A stretch of 64,000 bases of DNA from Variovorax sp. MHTC-1 (GCF_003984645.1 NZ_RWKI01000007.1:240231-304230); one strand, 5' to 3'. Positions 39,836 to 48,538 are shown, counted from the stretch's first letter. Notes: generated by a model not told the origin, from the letters alone. Program-made: numbers and translations.

Positions 39836-41938
39836 ATGAACAAGCGATCGAGGATGGGATGGCTGGCGGCGATGGCGGCTGGCGTGGTGGTGACGGCATG
39901 CGGCGGCGGGGGAAGCGGTGGCGGGTTCGCGCCGCCGCCGTCGGGCGGTGGAGATGCACCGCCCGCAGCCAAGAGCGTCACCGGCGTATTCCTCGATTCC
40001 GCCGTCGAAGGGCTGGACTACGTGGCGGGCTCGTCCGCCCAAGCCGAGACCTCCGCCAAGGGCGAGTTCGTCTGCAAGGAAGGCGAGACGGTGCGCTTCA
40101 GCCTCGGTGCGCTCGTGCTCGGCAGCGCGACCTGCGGTGCCGCGATCACGCCGCTCGCGCTGGCCAACCTGCAAGCCACGGCGGCCGACGTGAAGGCCGA
40201 CAAGGTGGTCAATCGCCTGTTCGCGCTGCAGAGCTTCGACGAGGACGGCGATCCTTCCAACGGCATCAAGATCACCGATGCACTGAAGGCGGCGCTCGCG
40301 GCCGGCGTGCTCGACTTCGATGCCGAGGCCGGCGCCTTCGACGCCAAGCTCGGCACGCTGCTCGCGGCATTGCCCAGCCCTTACAGCGCACGCGTGGTCG
40401 ATGCCAGCCGGCGCCTCCTGGCGCGTGAACATTTCGAAAGCACGCTGGCCGGCAACCTAGGTACGCCGGTGACCGAAGCTTCGACGCAGACCAACGCGCT
40501 CGGCAGCATCGCAGTGAACGTCACACGCCGCCAGCTGCAGGCCGACAAGAAGTTCTACGTGCCCTACGAAGGCAGCAACGAGAAGACCCGCGCCGAGTTC
40601 GCGGACGGCTTCCTGCCCGCCTACGGCTCGGGCCTGGCCTTCAAGGGCACGGCAGCCGACGGTGCGCTGGAGTTCTACGCCATCACCGACCGCGGCCCCA
40701 ACGGCGACGGTCCGACGGCGCCCGTGCCCGGCGGCGGCGGGGTCACCAACATCAGCAAGGTGTTCCCGGCGCCGTCCTTCGCGCCGAGCTTCGGCATCGT
40801 CACGGTCGGCAAGAACGGCGCGCTGCTGCAGTCGAGCACGCCGCTGAAGCTCGATGCCGCGCGCAGGCTCACCGGCCTGCCGCCGCAGTCGGGCGTGGGC
40901 TCCACGGGCGAGACGCCGCTGACCGAGAACTACGTGTTCGATGCGGCCAAGGCCGGCTTCGACGCCAACGGACTCGACCCGGAGACGATGGTGCTCGACA
41001 AGGCCCGCAACGTGCTGTGGACCAGCGACGAGTACGGCCCCTTCATCGCGCGCATCAACATCGCCACCGGCGTGGTCGAGAAGAAGTACGGCCCCGGCGC
41101 CGGCGTCGCGGACCTGCCCGCGGTGCTCTCGCAGCGGCGGCCCAACCGCGGCATGGAGGGCCTTGCGCTGGACGCGGCCAGCGGCAGGTTGCACGGCTTC
41201 CTCCAGAGCCCGATCGACCCGAAGGACGGTGCCGGCAAGTCCATCAAGGCGAGGCCGCCCGGCGGCAGCAACACCGACGTGCGCCACATTGCCAGGTTCG
41301 CACGCTGGCTCGAGTTCGACCCGGCCACCGAGACCTCGAAGATGTATGCCTACCCGATCGATGGCAGCCAGTACGACAAGGACCGCACCGGCAACGCCAA
41401 GCTCGGCGACATGGTGAGCCTGGGCGGCGGGCGCTTCATCGTGATCGAGCAAGGTGCGCGCAAGAGCGACGCCAAGGTGTTCAACAAGTTGATGCTGGTC
41501 GAGATCCCGGCCGACGCGACCGACATCGCCGCGCTGGACCACAACCTCGAGATCAGCAGCATCACCCAGGCCGTGTCGGGCGCTGCCGACTGGTCCACCG
41601 TGGTCCCGATGAAGAAGACCGAGCTGCTCGATCTCAACGCGCTCGGCTGGCTGGCCGAGAAGGCCGAGGGCCTCGCCTTGGTGGACGAGAACACGCTGGC
41701 GCTGGTCAACGACAACGACTTCGGCCTCGGCACCATGCTGCTGGACGCCAACGGCCAGCGCGTGGCCGGCAGCGTGGAAGACTGCACCGTCGATGCCTCC
41801 GGCGCGATCGTCAGCGGCTGCCCTGCCGGCGTGGTCGGCGCGCGCATCACGCGCGGCAGCGAGCTGGAGCGGCCGACGCGCATCTGGCTGCTTCGCTTCG
41901 AGCGCAAGCTTGCCGATCTGCGGCTGCCTGCACCCTGA
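39836..41938 (+). CDS. Phytase-like esterase lipoprotein (PF13449-type)
   Basis: A 700-residue exported lipoprotein: lipobox VVVTAC (Cys 22), a Gly/Ser/Pro linker, an N-terminal beta domain to about 190 with EF-hand-like FDEDGDPSNGI, and an esterase-like phytase beta-propeller from about 230 (YAITDRGPNGDGP, LDPETMVLDKARNVLWTSDEYGPFI, RRPNRGMEGLALD, KAEGLALVDENTLALVNDNDFGL). These are hallmarks of the PF13449 domain that may act on phosphate or sugar esters. The ATG at 39836 gives the signal peptide; the frame is open to 39806. It has a long, gene-free 196-bp upstream region. Confidence 0.85.
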   Translation: MNKRSRMGWLAAMAAGVVVTACGGGGSGGGFAPPPSGGGDAPPAAKSVTGVFLDSAVEGLDYVAGSSAQAETSAKGEFVCKEGETVRFSLGALVLGSATCGAAITPLALANLQATAADVKADKVVNRLFALQSFDEDGDPSNGIKITDALKAALAAGVLDFDAEAGAFDAKLGTLLAALPSPYSARVVDASRRLLAREHFESTLAGNLGTPVTEASTQTNALGSIAVNVTRRQLQADKKFYVPYEGSNEKTRAEFADGFLPAYGSGLAFKGTAADGALEFYAITDRGPNGDGPTAPVPGGGGVTNISKVFPAPSFAPSFGIVTVGKNGALLQSSTPLKLDAARRLTGLPPQSGVGSTGETPLTENYVFDAAKAGFDANGLDPETMVLDKARNVLWTSDEYGPFIARINIATGVVEKKYGPGAGVADLPAVLSQRRPNRGMEGLALDAASGRLHGFLQSPIDPKDGAGKSIKARPPGGSNTDVRHIARFARWLEFDPATETSKMYAYPIDGSQYDKDRTGNAKLGDMVSLGGGRFIVIEQGARKSDAKVFNKLMLVEIPADATDIAALDHNLEISSITQAVSGAADWSTVVPMKKTELLDLNALGWLAEKAEGLALVDENTLALVNDNDFGLGTMLLDANGQRVAGSVEDCTVDASGAIVSGCPAGVVGARITRGSELERPTRIWLLRFERKLADLRLPAP

Positions 41939-41965
41939 GTCTGGAAATTTAAGGTTCCGTGAGGG

Positions 41966-41979
41966 ATTGCATAAGCAAT
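41966..41979 (+). promoter_or_regulatory. palindromic candidate operator upstream of the hemerythrin-like gene
   Basis: ATTGC (41966-41970) and GCAAT (41975-41979) flank ATAA. The T-N11-A-like symmetry and the setting (97 bp before the ATG) would fit a LysR-type or redox regulator site. No regulator gene is adjacent. Confidence 0.28.
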
Positions 41980-42075
41980 TCTTAGCGGCGCCGCGCGGGC
42001 GCGATTCCTAGACTTCTTCTCCAGCAGGCCGGTGCGCGGTGCACCGGCCGCTCCACTCGAGAAGAAGGACACCCC

Positions 42076-42792
42076 ATGAACATCGAACCGCGTGAAATGC
42101 GCCAGCTCGCCGAGGCGGCAGCACCCCGTGTGGATCTCTACGCCGGCATTCACAAGGCGCTGCGTGCGCTGATGGCCGACACCCTGCTGGCCGTCGGGCG
42201 CATGGACTGCGACGACGCGCCCGAACTGGCCGAAGTCACGCAGCGCGTGATGCAGCTGCTCGACTTCTGCCGTTCGCACCTGCGGCACGAGAACGAGTTC
42301 GTGCATGCGGCGATGGAGGCGCGCGCGCCGGGCGCGAGCGGCCAGATCGCCCACGAGCACGCGCAGCACGAGGAAGAGATTGCCGCGCTGGCAGCGCAAA
42401 CCACTGCGCTCCTGAACTGCGAGGCCGCGGCGCGCGCGGCCGATGCGCTCGCGCTGTACCGCGCGCTCTCGCTCTTCATCGCCCACAACTTCGAACACAT
42501 GCACGTCGAGGAAACCGCGCACAACGCGGTGCTTTGGGCGCGCTACACCGACGCCGAGCTGACGGACATCCACAACCGGCTGGTGGCATCGATCCCGCCC
42601 GAAGAGATGATGTTCGCGCTGCGCTGGCTGGTGCCTTTCATGAACCCGGCCGAGCGTGCCGGCATGCTGGCCGACATGCGCGCCCAGGCGCCGGCGCCGG
42701 CCTTCGCGGCGGCGCTGGAGGTGGTGCGCCCGCATCTGGGCGAACGCGAGTGGGCCAAGCTGGCCGCCAGCCTGGGCCTGCCGGCGGCCTAG
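42076..42792 (+). CDS. Hemerythrin-like (HHE domain) protein
   Basis: A 238-residue protein with an HHE-type four-helix domain. Candidate metal ligands are His26, His68, His71/Glu72, His77, His95/98, His137, His141/143 and Glu146, spaced as in di-iron hemerythrins (SHLRHENEFVHAAM and EHMHVEETAHN). Such proteins bind oxygen or NO or sense iron. The C-terminal ~90 residues form an extra helical part with EEMMFALRWLVPFMNPAER. AAGGAC precedes the ATG at 42076. The stop TAG shares its CTAG with the convergent GAF gene's stop. Confidence 0.8.
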   Translation: MNIEPREMRQLAEAAAPRVDLYAGIHKALRALMADTLLAVGRMDCDDAPELAEVTQRVMQLLDFCRSHLRHENEFVHAAMEARAPGASGQIAHEHAQHEEEIAALAAQTTALLNCEAAARAADALALYRALSLFIAHNFEHMHVEETAHNAVLWARYTDAELTDIHNRLVASIPPEEMMFALRWLVPFMNPAERAGMLADMRAQAPAPAFAAALEVVRPHLGEREWAKLAASLGLPAA

Positions 42793-44141
42793 GCGCAGAT
42801 CTCTTCGAGTGCGATCGGCCGGTCCACGTGCAGGCGAAAACGCCCGCGTCCCGTCTTCTCGATGCGGATGTGCGGACAGTTCTCGACCAGTCGTCGCTGC
42901 AGCAGCACGAGGCGCGCCTCGAGGTTGTCCGACAGGTCCGGCAGCCGCAGGGCAGGGTCGAGGCGCAGCTCGCGGTTGGTGAACTCGCAGCGACCCTGCT
43001 GCGTGTGCTCGCGCAGCAGCTTGCCCAGGATCGCGCCGGCCACGCCCTTGATCAGATAGCGGTCGCCGATGAAGACGCTGTTGTTGACGAGGTAGTGCCG
43101 CACCGCGAGCGGGCTGCCGCCGGCCGAGGGCGCAGCCGCGGCCATGGGCTCCTCGGGCGCCGCTGGCTCGGCCGCGGTCTGCAGCAGATCCAGCGCCGCG
43201 CCGAGATGGCCCGCGATCGCGACCAGCGCATCTTCGTCCTCGAAGCCGAAGCGCATGTCCAGCGGGCTCTCGACGAACAGCACGCCGAGCAGCCGCCCGG
43301 TCGAGAGGATGGGCACGGCCAGCTGGCTGTGCGGCTCGGCCAGGCCGGGGAAGGGGATCTCGGTGTCCAGCGCGAGGCCGGGCTCGCTTTCGCGCATGCT
43401 GCTGCGCACCGCATGGCTGTAGGCGGCCGCATTCGTCATGTGGCTGATGCGCACCGGCGTGCGTTCGCGCGCGGCCACACCGATGACGCCGTGGCCGATC
43501 TCGATCTCGGAGCCGACGCCGGAGGTCGAATAGCCGCAGGTCGCCACCGCGTAGAGGCGCTGCGCCGCCGCGTCGAGCATCAGCACCATCGCGTGCCGGA
43601 TGCCCAGGTGGTCGTTGAGAGTGGCCAGCACGGCCTGCAGGAGCTCGTCGGTCGCGCCGCAGGCGGCCATGCGTTCGGCCGCGCGCCGCACGCCGGCGAG
43701 CAGTCCCGGGCGCGGCGGCGCCGGCAGGCTCGCGCCTTCCAGGCGCTCGATGGCCTCGACCTCGTAGACGTCGGAGCCGAGCAGGCGGAACACGCCGGCC
43801 ATGCCCGAGTGCGAGGCGATGCCCGCGAGCTGCGCCTTCATGCCCTCGAACAACGGCCCCTCGGTTTCGGTGCGCAGATAGCGCATCTGGAGCCGGTAGA
43901 AGCCGGCGGTGACCGGATCCATCACCAGCACGTTGCCGTGCGGATTGGCCAGGATGTTCCGGCGCGTCTTGTTGAAGAACTGGAAGGACAGCGCGACATG
44001 GCGCTCGTCCACGTAGTAGACCTGCGAGATGAAGGCCACGTTGGGCGTGCCGTCCTCGGCGCAGGTCGCCACCATGGCCGGGATGGCGCCCTCGAAGCAG
44101 GCGCGGATCTCCGGCAGCGAAGGCGCGGCGGCTGCGTTCAT
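42789..44141 (-). CDS. PNPOx-like flavin domain + GAF + C-terminal winged-helix-like protein
   Basis: A 450-residue multidomain protein. Residues ~10-145 are a pyridoxamine-phosphate-oxidase-like FMN-binding domain (PAMVATCAEDGTPNVAFISQVYYVD), ~155-315 a GAF sensor domain (HAMVLMLDAAAQRLYAVATCGY ... GVIGVAARERTPVRI), and the last ~110 residues a basic, helical segment (YLIKGVAGAILGKLLRE ... RLVLLQRRLVENCP) that could be a winged helix. Flavin plus GAF suggests a redox- or ligand-sensing regulator; the target is unknown. It overlaps its operon partner by 4 bp and shares its stop palindrome with the hemerythrin-like gene. Confidence 0.75.
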   Translation of the reverse strand: MNAAAAPSLPEIRACFEGAIPAMVATCAEDGTPNVAFISQVYYVDERHVALSFQFFNKTRRNILANPHGNVLVMDPVTAGFYRLQMRYLRTETEGPLFEGMKAQLAGIASHSGMAGVFRLLGSDVYEVEAIERLEGASLPAPPRPGLLAGVRRAAERMAACGATDELLQAVLATLNDHLGIRHAMVLMLDAAAQRLYAVATCGYSTSGVGSEIEIGHGVIGVAARERTPVRISHMTNAAAYSHAVRSSMRESEPGLALDTEIPFPGLAEPHSQLAVPILSTGRLLGVLFVESPLDMRFGFEDEDALVAIAGHLGAALDLLQTAAEPAAPEEPMAAAAPSAGGSPLAVRHYLVNNSVFIGDRYLIKGVAGAILGKLLREHTQQGRCEFTNRELRLDPALRLPDLSDNLEARLVLLQRRLVENCPHIRIEKTGRGRFRLHVDRPIALEEICA

Positions 44142-44647
44142 GGTGCGCCGGACCGAGCGGGCAGCGCGCTGCCTGCGCGCGGGCCCGGCGTCTGATCGTA
44201 GGCCTCGTCGGGGCGGAAGCTCACGGCCACCGCATCGCCGAGCTCACAGGCGAGCATCGCGCGCACGAAGACCGCGTCGAAGCCGACGCAGGCGACTTCG
44301 TATTCCATCGAGGTCAGGTAGCTGCGCAGCAGGGGCAGGTCGCTCTCCTCGGCCGCGCGAAGCCGCACCGCCTTGGCCTTGACCTGCACCGTGCGGTTGC
44401 TGAGCGGCTCGCTGAACACCACCGCCACATGGCCGGTGGCGGCCAGGTCTTGCAGCAGCTGGCGCGATTGGGTGCGCGCGAGGTACACGGTGATCTCCGC
44501 GCCATCGGCCGAGATGCTGCTGCCGACGGCGCGCATCAGGCTCGGCCGAAGCGCAGCGTTGCGCGAAGCCACGATGGCGGACACGCCCTTGTCGATCATC
44601 GCGATGTGCTCGGGGCTCAGCAGCAGCGGTGCAGGTTCGGCGGTCAT
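44138..44647 (-). CDS. PNPOx-like flavoprotein, operon partner
   Basis: A 169-residue single-domain pyridoxamine 5'-phosphate-oxidase-like protein (split beta-barrel): IVASRNAALRPSLMRAVGSSI, EITVYLARTQSRQLLQDLAATGHVAVVF and VRFR-type ending. It is upstream of the larger PNPOx/GAF gene and overlaps it by ATGA, so they are translationally coupled. Such pairs may form a flavin-dependent sensor with a partner that carries the readout domain. The reaction cannot be told; no PNPOx active-site residues are clear. Confidence 0.75.
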   Translation of the reverse strand: MTAEPAPLLLSPEHIAMIDKGVSAIVASRNAALRPSLMRAVGSSISADGAEITVYLARTQSRQLLQDLAATGHVAVVFSEPLSNRTVQVKAKAVRLRAAEESDLPLLRSYLTSMEYEVACVGFDAVFVRAMLACELGDAVAVSFRPDEAYDQTPGPRAGSALPARSGAP

Positions 44648-44740
44648 GAAGGAGTGGAGCGGGAAGAGGAAGATTGTGGTTCAAAGCGGAGCTTCGCCGC
44701 ACGATTTGCGTGCGGGCATCGCTTTTGCTTGGAAAGCGCC

Positions 44741-45721
44741 ATGACCATCACCACCCGCCCCACGCGCCGCGGCGCGCTCCAACTGCTGGCCGCCGGTACC
44801 GCCTCGCTGGCGCTGCCGGCCTTCGCCCAGTGGCCCGACAAGCCGATCAAGATCATCGTGACCTTCCCGCCCGGCGGGTCGAGCGACATCCTGGCGCGCG
44901 TGATAGCCGAGCAGCTCGGCAAGAAGCTGGGCCAGCCCGTCGTGGTGGACAACAAGCCCGGCGCCGGCGGCACCATCGGCGGCACGCTGGTGGCCGCGGC
45001 GCCGAGCGACGGGTACACCTTCATGCTCTCGAACACGACGCCGATCGCGCTCGGGCCCTTCACGCTGGAGAAGCAGCCCTACGATCCGCTGCAGGCCTTC
45101 ACGCACGTCGCCTACCTGGGCTCGGCGCCGCTGGTGATCATGGCGAGCAAGCCCTCGGGCATCGCGAGCTATGCTGGGCTCGACGCGCGGGCGCGCAAGG
45201 TGGGGCGGCTGGACTTCGGCTCGGGCGGTCCCGGATCGATCGGCCATATTTACGGCGAGCTGATTCGCAAGACCACCGGCGCCAACCTGGTGCACGTGCC
45301 CTACCGCGGCGGCGCGCCCATGACCACCGACCTGATCGCCGACGTGATCCCGGTCGGCATCGACGTCATCACCGCCTACGTGCCTTTCTTCAAGAGCGGC
45401 CAGCTGGTGCCGCTGGCGGTGACGGGCACGTCGCGCTCGCCGCTGATGCCCGAGGTGCCGACGGTGGCGGAGCTCGGCCAGCCCAAGCTCGTGCTCGAGA
45501 ACTTCTTCGGACTCAGCGGTCCGGCGAAGCTGCCGGCGGACATGGTCGCCAGGCTCAACGGCGCCTGCAACGAGGTGCTGGTGATGCCCGAGGTGCAGAA
45601 GAAGCTGATCGAGCTGGGCATCGTCGGCAAGCCCGAGAGCACGGCCCGCTTCGAGAGCTTCGTGAAGGAGCAGGTCGGCGTGCTCGGCCCGGCGGTCAAG
45701 GGCGCGGGCATCAAGCTCTGA
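44741..45721 (+). CDS. Bug-type tripartite tricarboxylate transporter substrate-binding protein
   Basis: A 326-residue periplasmic solute receptor of the Bug (TctC) family: twin-Arg-like signal TTRPTRRGALQLLAAGTASL, cleavage after PAFA, and the family motifs IKIIVTFPPGGSSDI, VVDNKPGAGGTIGG, GGPGSIGHIYGEL and NLVHVPYRGGAP. These proteins capture carboxylates, many as orphan receptors in Variovorax and Bordetella relatives. No tctAB genes are adjacent, so it is probably an orphan. The ATG at 44741 is preceded by GGAAAG. It ends 10 bp before the inverted-repeat element. Confidence 0.93.
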   Translation: MTITTRPTRRGALQLLAAGTASLALPAFAQWPDKPIKIIVTFPPGGSSDILARVIAEQLGKKLGQPVVVDNKPGAGGTIGGTLVAAAPSDGYTFMLSNTTPIALGPFTLEKQPYDPLQAFTHVAYLGSAPLVIMASKPSGIASYAGLDARARKVGRLDFGSGGPGSIGHIYGELIRKTTGANLVHVPYRGGAPMTTDLIADVIPVGIDVITAYVPFFKSGQLVPLAVTGTSRSPLMPEVPTVAELGQPKLVLENFFGLSGPAKLPADMVARLNGACNEVLVMPEVQKKLIELGIVGKPESTARFESFVKEQVGVLGPAVKGAGIKL

Positions 45722-45731
45722 AGCTGCGGCT

Positions 45732-46002
45732 CTAGGGCCTGTTAACGCTATTTGCGGGGATCGCGTTGCCCAGCCAAGGGCTGGATGCAAGGCGCCCGCG
45801 CGCAGCAAGGCTTGCGCCTTGCAAGCGCGGGCAACGCCGCAGACGGCCCCTTGGCTGGGCAACCCGAAGGGAAGGCCTGCCAGGGCGCGCCACTCTGCGT
45901 TGCGCTCCTTGTGCGTGCCGACGCACGCACGGCGTCGCGCGCCTTGATTGGCCCGCCCTGGCAGGCCTTCGCGACCCCGCAATTAGCGTTAACAGGCCCT
46001 AG
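45732..46002. mobile_element. 271-bp inverted-repeat element without genes (MITE-like)
   Basis: The ends are perfect 19-bp inverted repeats: CTAGGGCCTGTTAACGCTA (45732-45750) and its complement (45984-46002); with small gaps the similarity runs about 33 bp. Inside are two further perfect hairpins, 45765-45780 with 45848-45863, and 45871-45887 with 45954-45970, plus a nested one at 45787-45795/45814-45822. No credible ORF is present. The ends match the stop-codon palindromes at 25423 and 30423, and the right end supplies the stop of the CoA-transferase gene. No flanking target-site duplication was identified. Confidence 0.75.
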
Positions 46003-46874
46003 TCGGCCAGCGTGAGCAGCGGCACGTCGCGCTCGCTGGCCATCGCCTCCAGTTCGGCGCGCGTGCGCGTGCGCAACCAGGCCGCAAGGGCTTCGCGGGT
46101 GGCGGGCGACATCATGTCGCGCGATGCCACGCCGGCCGCTTCGCAGAGACGCGCGGCGAAGTGCGGCTCCAGCGCAGCCACCGCCACGCGGCCGTCGGCA
46201 CAAGGGTAGACGCGGTAGCCCGCATGGGCGCCGCCGACCGCGCCCGTGGGCCGAGTGAGGCCCCAGGTGCGCGGCAGTGCGAGCCAGTCGGCCGCGGCAT
46301 TGAGTGCGACTTCGAGGTACACGCCCGTCCCCGGCGCTGCGCGGGTGTGGAGCATGGCCTGCAGCACCGCCTCGCTCGCGAGCACGGCACCGCCCATGTC
46401 GGCATAGAGCGTGGGCGGCAGCTCGGTGCCGGTGACGAGGCCGCTTTCGGCCACGTAGGTGAGGTCGTGGCCCGGCTCCTCGGCGCGCACGCCGGGCGCG
46501 CCGACGATCGCCACCTGGGAGAGCGCCGGATGGCGCGTATGCAGCGCTTCCCAGCCGAGTCCCAGCTTGTCGAGGGCCGAAGGGCGAAACGAAGTCAGCA
46601 GCACGTCGGTTTCTTCCAGCGCGCGATGCAACTGTTCTTGGCCGGCCTCCGTCTTGAGGTCGGCGGTCCGGACGTCGACGTCCTCGTGCAGCGCGGCGTA
46701 GGCGGCCTGGTTGTAGTGGCCCATCGGGTCGCCCGCCGGCGGCTCGAACTTCACGCAGCTGGCGCCCATGGCGCGGCAGCGCAGCAGCGCGGCGGGGCCG
46801 GGCAGATTGAGCGCGAGGCTCAGCACGCGCACGCGGGCGAGCGGTGCGAAGGCAGGGGCAGGGGAAGTCGGCAT
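45999..46874 (-). CDS. CaiB/BaiF family CoA-transferase
   Basis: A 291-residue class III CoA-transferase domain protein, about two thirds of the usual 380-450 residues. It keeps LPGPAALLRCRAMGASCVKFEPPAGD (the start of the fold, quoted partly), a central SQVAIVGAPGVRAEEPGHD, GGAVLASEAVLQAML and a C-terminal helical part. It transfers CoA between carboxylates, or acts as a racemase (Amacr-like). GAGGA precedes the ATG at 46874; a GTG at 46898 is in frame. The TAG stop comes from the inverted-repeat element, so the 3' end may be altered compared with relatives. Confidence 0.85.
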   Translation of the reverse strand: MPTSPAPAFAPLARVRVLSLALNLPGPAALLRCRAMGASCVKFEPPAGDPMGHYNQAAYAALHEDVDVRTADLKTEAGQEQLHRALEETDVLLTSFRPSALDKLGLGWEALHTRHPALSQVAIVGAPGVRAEEPGHDLTYVAESGLVTGTELPPTLYADMGGAVLASEAVLQAMLHTRAAPGTGVYLEVALNAAADWLALPRTWGLTRPTGAVGGAHAGYRVYPCADGRVAVAALEPHFAARLCEAAGVASRDMMSPATREALAAWLRTRTRAELEAMASERDVPLLTLAD

Positions 46875-46976
46875 GGGGGATGTCCTCGGCGGTGTCACCT
46901 TGGGAGCTTACCGGCTCGGGCCTGCCGCTCTACGATGCGGCTTGCACAGCCCTCAACCCCAGACAAGGAGACCCAC

Positions 46977-47879
46977 ATGTACCAATCCGATCTCATGGCC
47001 GGACGGCGCATTCTCGTGACCGGCGGCGGCACCGGCCTCGGCCGCGCGATGGCCGAACGCTTCCTGGGCCTGGGCGCCGACGTCGCGATCTGCGGCCGGC
47101 GCCAGGCGGTTGTCGAAGAGACAGCGGCCGAATGGCGCACGCAGTTCCCGGGACGGCGCATCGATGCCTTCGGCGTCGATATCCGCAACGCGCAGAGCGT
47201 GGAGGAGATGGTCGAGGCGCTCTGGCAATCGGGCGGGCTGACCGGGCTCGTCAACAACGCGGCTGGCAACTTCGTCGCGCCGACCGAGAGCCTGTCGCCG
47301 CGCGCCTTCGACGCGGTGGCCAACATCGTGTTTCACGGCAGCTTCTACGTCACGCAGGCCATCGGCAAGCGCTGGATCGCCGAGGCCAAGGCGGGGCAGT
47401 GGAAGGCGGGCGACCCGTACCGCAGCGTGATGAGCATCATCGTGACCTGGGTCGACAACGGCAGTCCCTACGTGGTGCCCTCGGCGATGAGCAAGGCCGG
47501 GGTGGAAGTGATGACCAAGTCGCTCGCGGTCGAATGGGCGCGCCACGGCGTGCGGCTCAATGCCGTCGGGCCTGGCGAGATCCCCACCGAGGGCATGAGC
47601 AAGCGCCTGAATCCGGGTGAGGAGCCCGGTGCGCGCAGCAAGGCCAGCAACCCGATGGCGCGCACCGGGATGATGAGCGAGCTGCAGAACCTCGCCGCCT
47701 TCCTGATGGCGCCGGGGCAGTGCGACTGGCTCACCGGCCAGAGCATCATGATGGACGGCGGCAATGCGCTGGCGACCGGCGGCAACTTCTACGAGCTGCG
47801 GCAGTGGAGCGATGCCGACTGGCAGGAGGCGCGCGAGCGCATCGAGGCGCAGAACCAAAAAGACAAGGCGCAGAGGTAA
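46977..47879 (+). CDS. 2,4-dienoyl-CoA reductase-like short-chain dehydrogenase
   Basis: A 300-residue SDR with an NADP-binding motif VTGGGTGLGRAMAERF (about 14-29) and VNNAAGNFVAP. The catalytic region is SIIVTWVDNGSPYVVPSAMSKAG: the classical YxxxK Tyr is Ser here, as in mitochondrial 2,4-dienoyl-CoA reductases, and the DECR Tyr position is Trp. It probably reduces 2,4-dienoyl-CoA in degradation of unsaturated acids; the substitution is worth noting. AAGGAG lies before the ATG at 46977. Divergent CaiB and downstream enoyl-CoA hydratase fit an acyl-CoA pathway. Confidence 0.85.
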   Translation: MYQSDLMAGRRILVTGGGTGLGRAMAERFLGLGADVAICGRRQAVVEETAAEWRTQFPGRRIDAFGVDIRNAQSVEEMVEALWQSGGLTGLVNNAAGNFVAPTESLSPRAFDAVANIVFHGSFYVTQAIGKRWIAEAKAGQWKAGDPYRSVMSIIVTWVDNGSPYVVPSAMSKAGVEVMTKSLAVEWARHGVRLNAVGPGEIPTEGMSKRLNPGEEPGARSKASNPMARTGMMSELQNLAAFLMAPGQCDWLTGQSIMMDGGNALATGGNFYELRQWSDADWQEARERIEAQNQKDKAQR

Positions 47880-47900
47880 GGCCCCCCGGCTTTTCACTCC

Positions 47901-48036
47901 GCTTCGCTGCGTGTAACTCCACCCCCGAGGGACTGAGGGCCGCGGCTCCAAGGCTGCCTGCGCAGCCTTGGACGGGCTGAAGGGCTGTCGCCTCTGGCGA
48001 CAGCACTGGGCGCGGCCGCCTTGGGGCGGCCCGGCG
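47901..48036. repeat. composite REP-like repeat with two inserted hairpins
   Basis: The REP halves CTTCGCTGC/CACCCCCGAGGG (left) and CCTTGGGGCGGCCCGGCGG (right) are separated by about 80 bp holding CCAAGGCTGC/GCAGCCTTGG (47948-47957/47962-47971) and CTGTCGCC/GGCGACAG (from 47984). It lies between the convergent SDR and DUF488 genes. Confidence 0.75.
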
Positions 48037-48045
48037 GCGGCCGCC

Positions 48046-48438
48046 TTAGGTTTTCATGATCTTGGCCCCGCGCTCGGCCAGCAGTTCGCGCAAGAACGAA
48101 CGGTGGCAATGCGCTTCGTCTTCGCAATAGCAGCCGATAGAGAACGCGCTCTGGTGCGACAGCGCTGCCAGCAGGTCGAGGCTGCGGCTGGCGTCTGGCT
48201 CGGCCATCTCGCTCTTGAACTTGCGGCCGAAGGCGGCCCATTGCGCGGGGGTTTCGGCGGCCTGCGCCATCTTCATGGTCTCGACCGCGGGCGCAAGATT
48301 CGGGTACCAGACGTCGTACCAGTTCTGCGACGCGAACTCGCTCTTCGGCACGCCGCGCGGCGGGCGGCGCACCGTGCCGATGCGCAGGCCCTCGCCGGGT
48401 GCGCGTTCGGAGCCGAGGCGAACAATGCGGATGGCCAT
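48046..48438 (-). CDS. DUF488 family protein
   Basis: A 130-residue DUF488 (YeaO-like) protein: RIVRLGSERAPGEGLRIGTVRRPPRG near the N-terminus, NWYDVWYPNLAP, and GCYCEDEAHCHRSFLRELL with a Cys/His pattern. The family is linked to stress or metal resistance but has no proven enzyme. AGGAG is 9 nt before the ATG at 48438. It is divergent from the enoyl-CoA hydratase gene, whose start is 100 bp away. Confidence 0.88.
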   Translation of the reverse strand: MAIRIVRLGSERAPGEGLRIGTVRRPPRGVPKSEFASQNWYDVWYPNLAPAVETMKMAQAAETPAQWAAFGRKFKSEMAEPDASRSLDLLAALSHQSAFSIGCYCEDEAHCHRSFLRELLAERGAKIMKT

Positions 48439-48538
48439 GGCATTTCTCTCCTGGATGGACTGTACTGTTGGCTGCGTGACAGCATCGATCATCGCTTCAC
48501 GCGGATACTTGCGTCGACCCCGAACCTGGAGACATCCA

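Noticed and set aside
45732..46002. Insertion sequence with transposase
   Set aside because: No open frame inside encodes a plausible protein; open frames crossing it on both strands are shadows.
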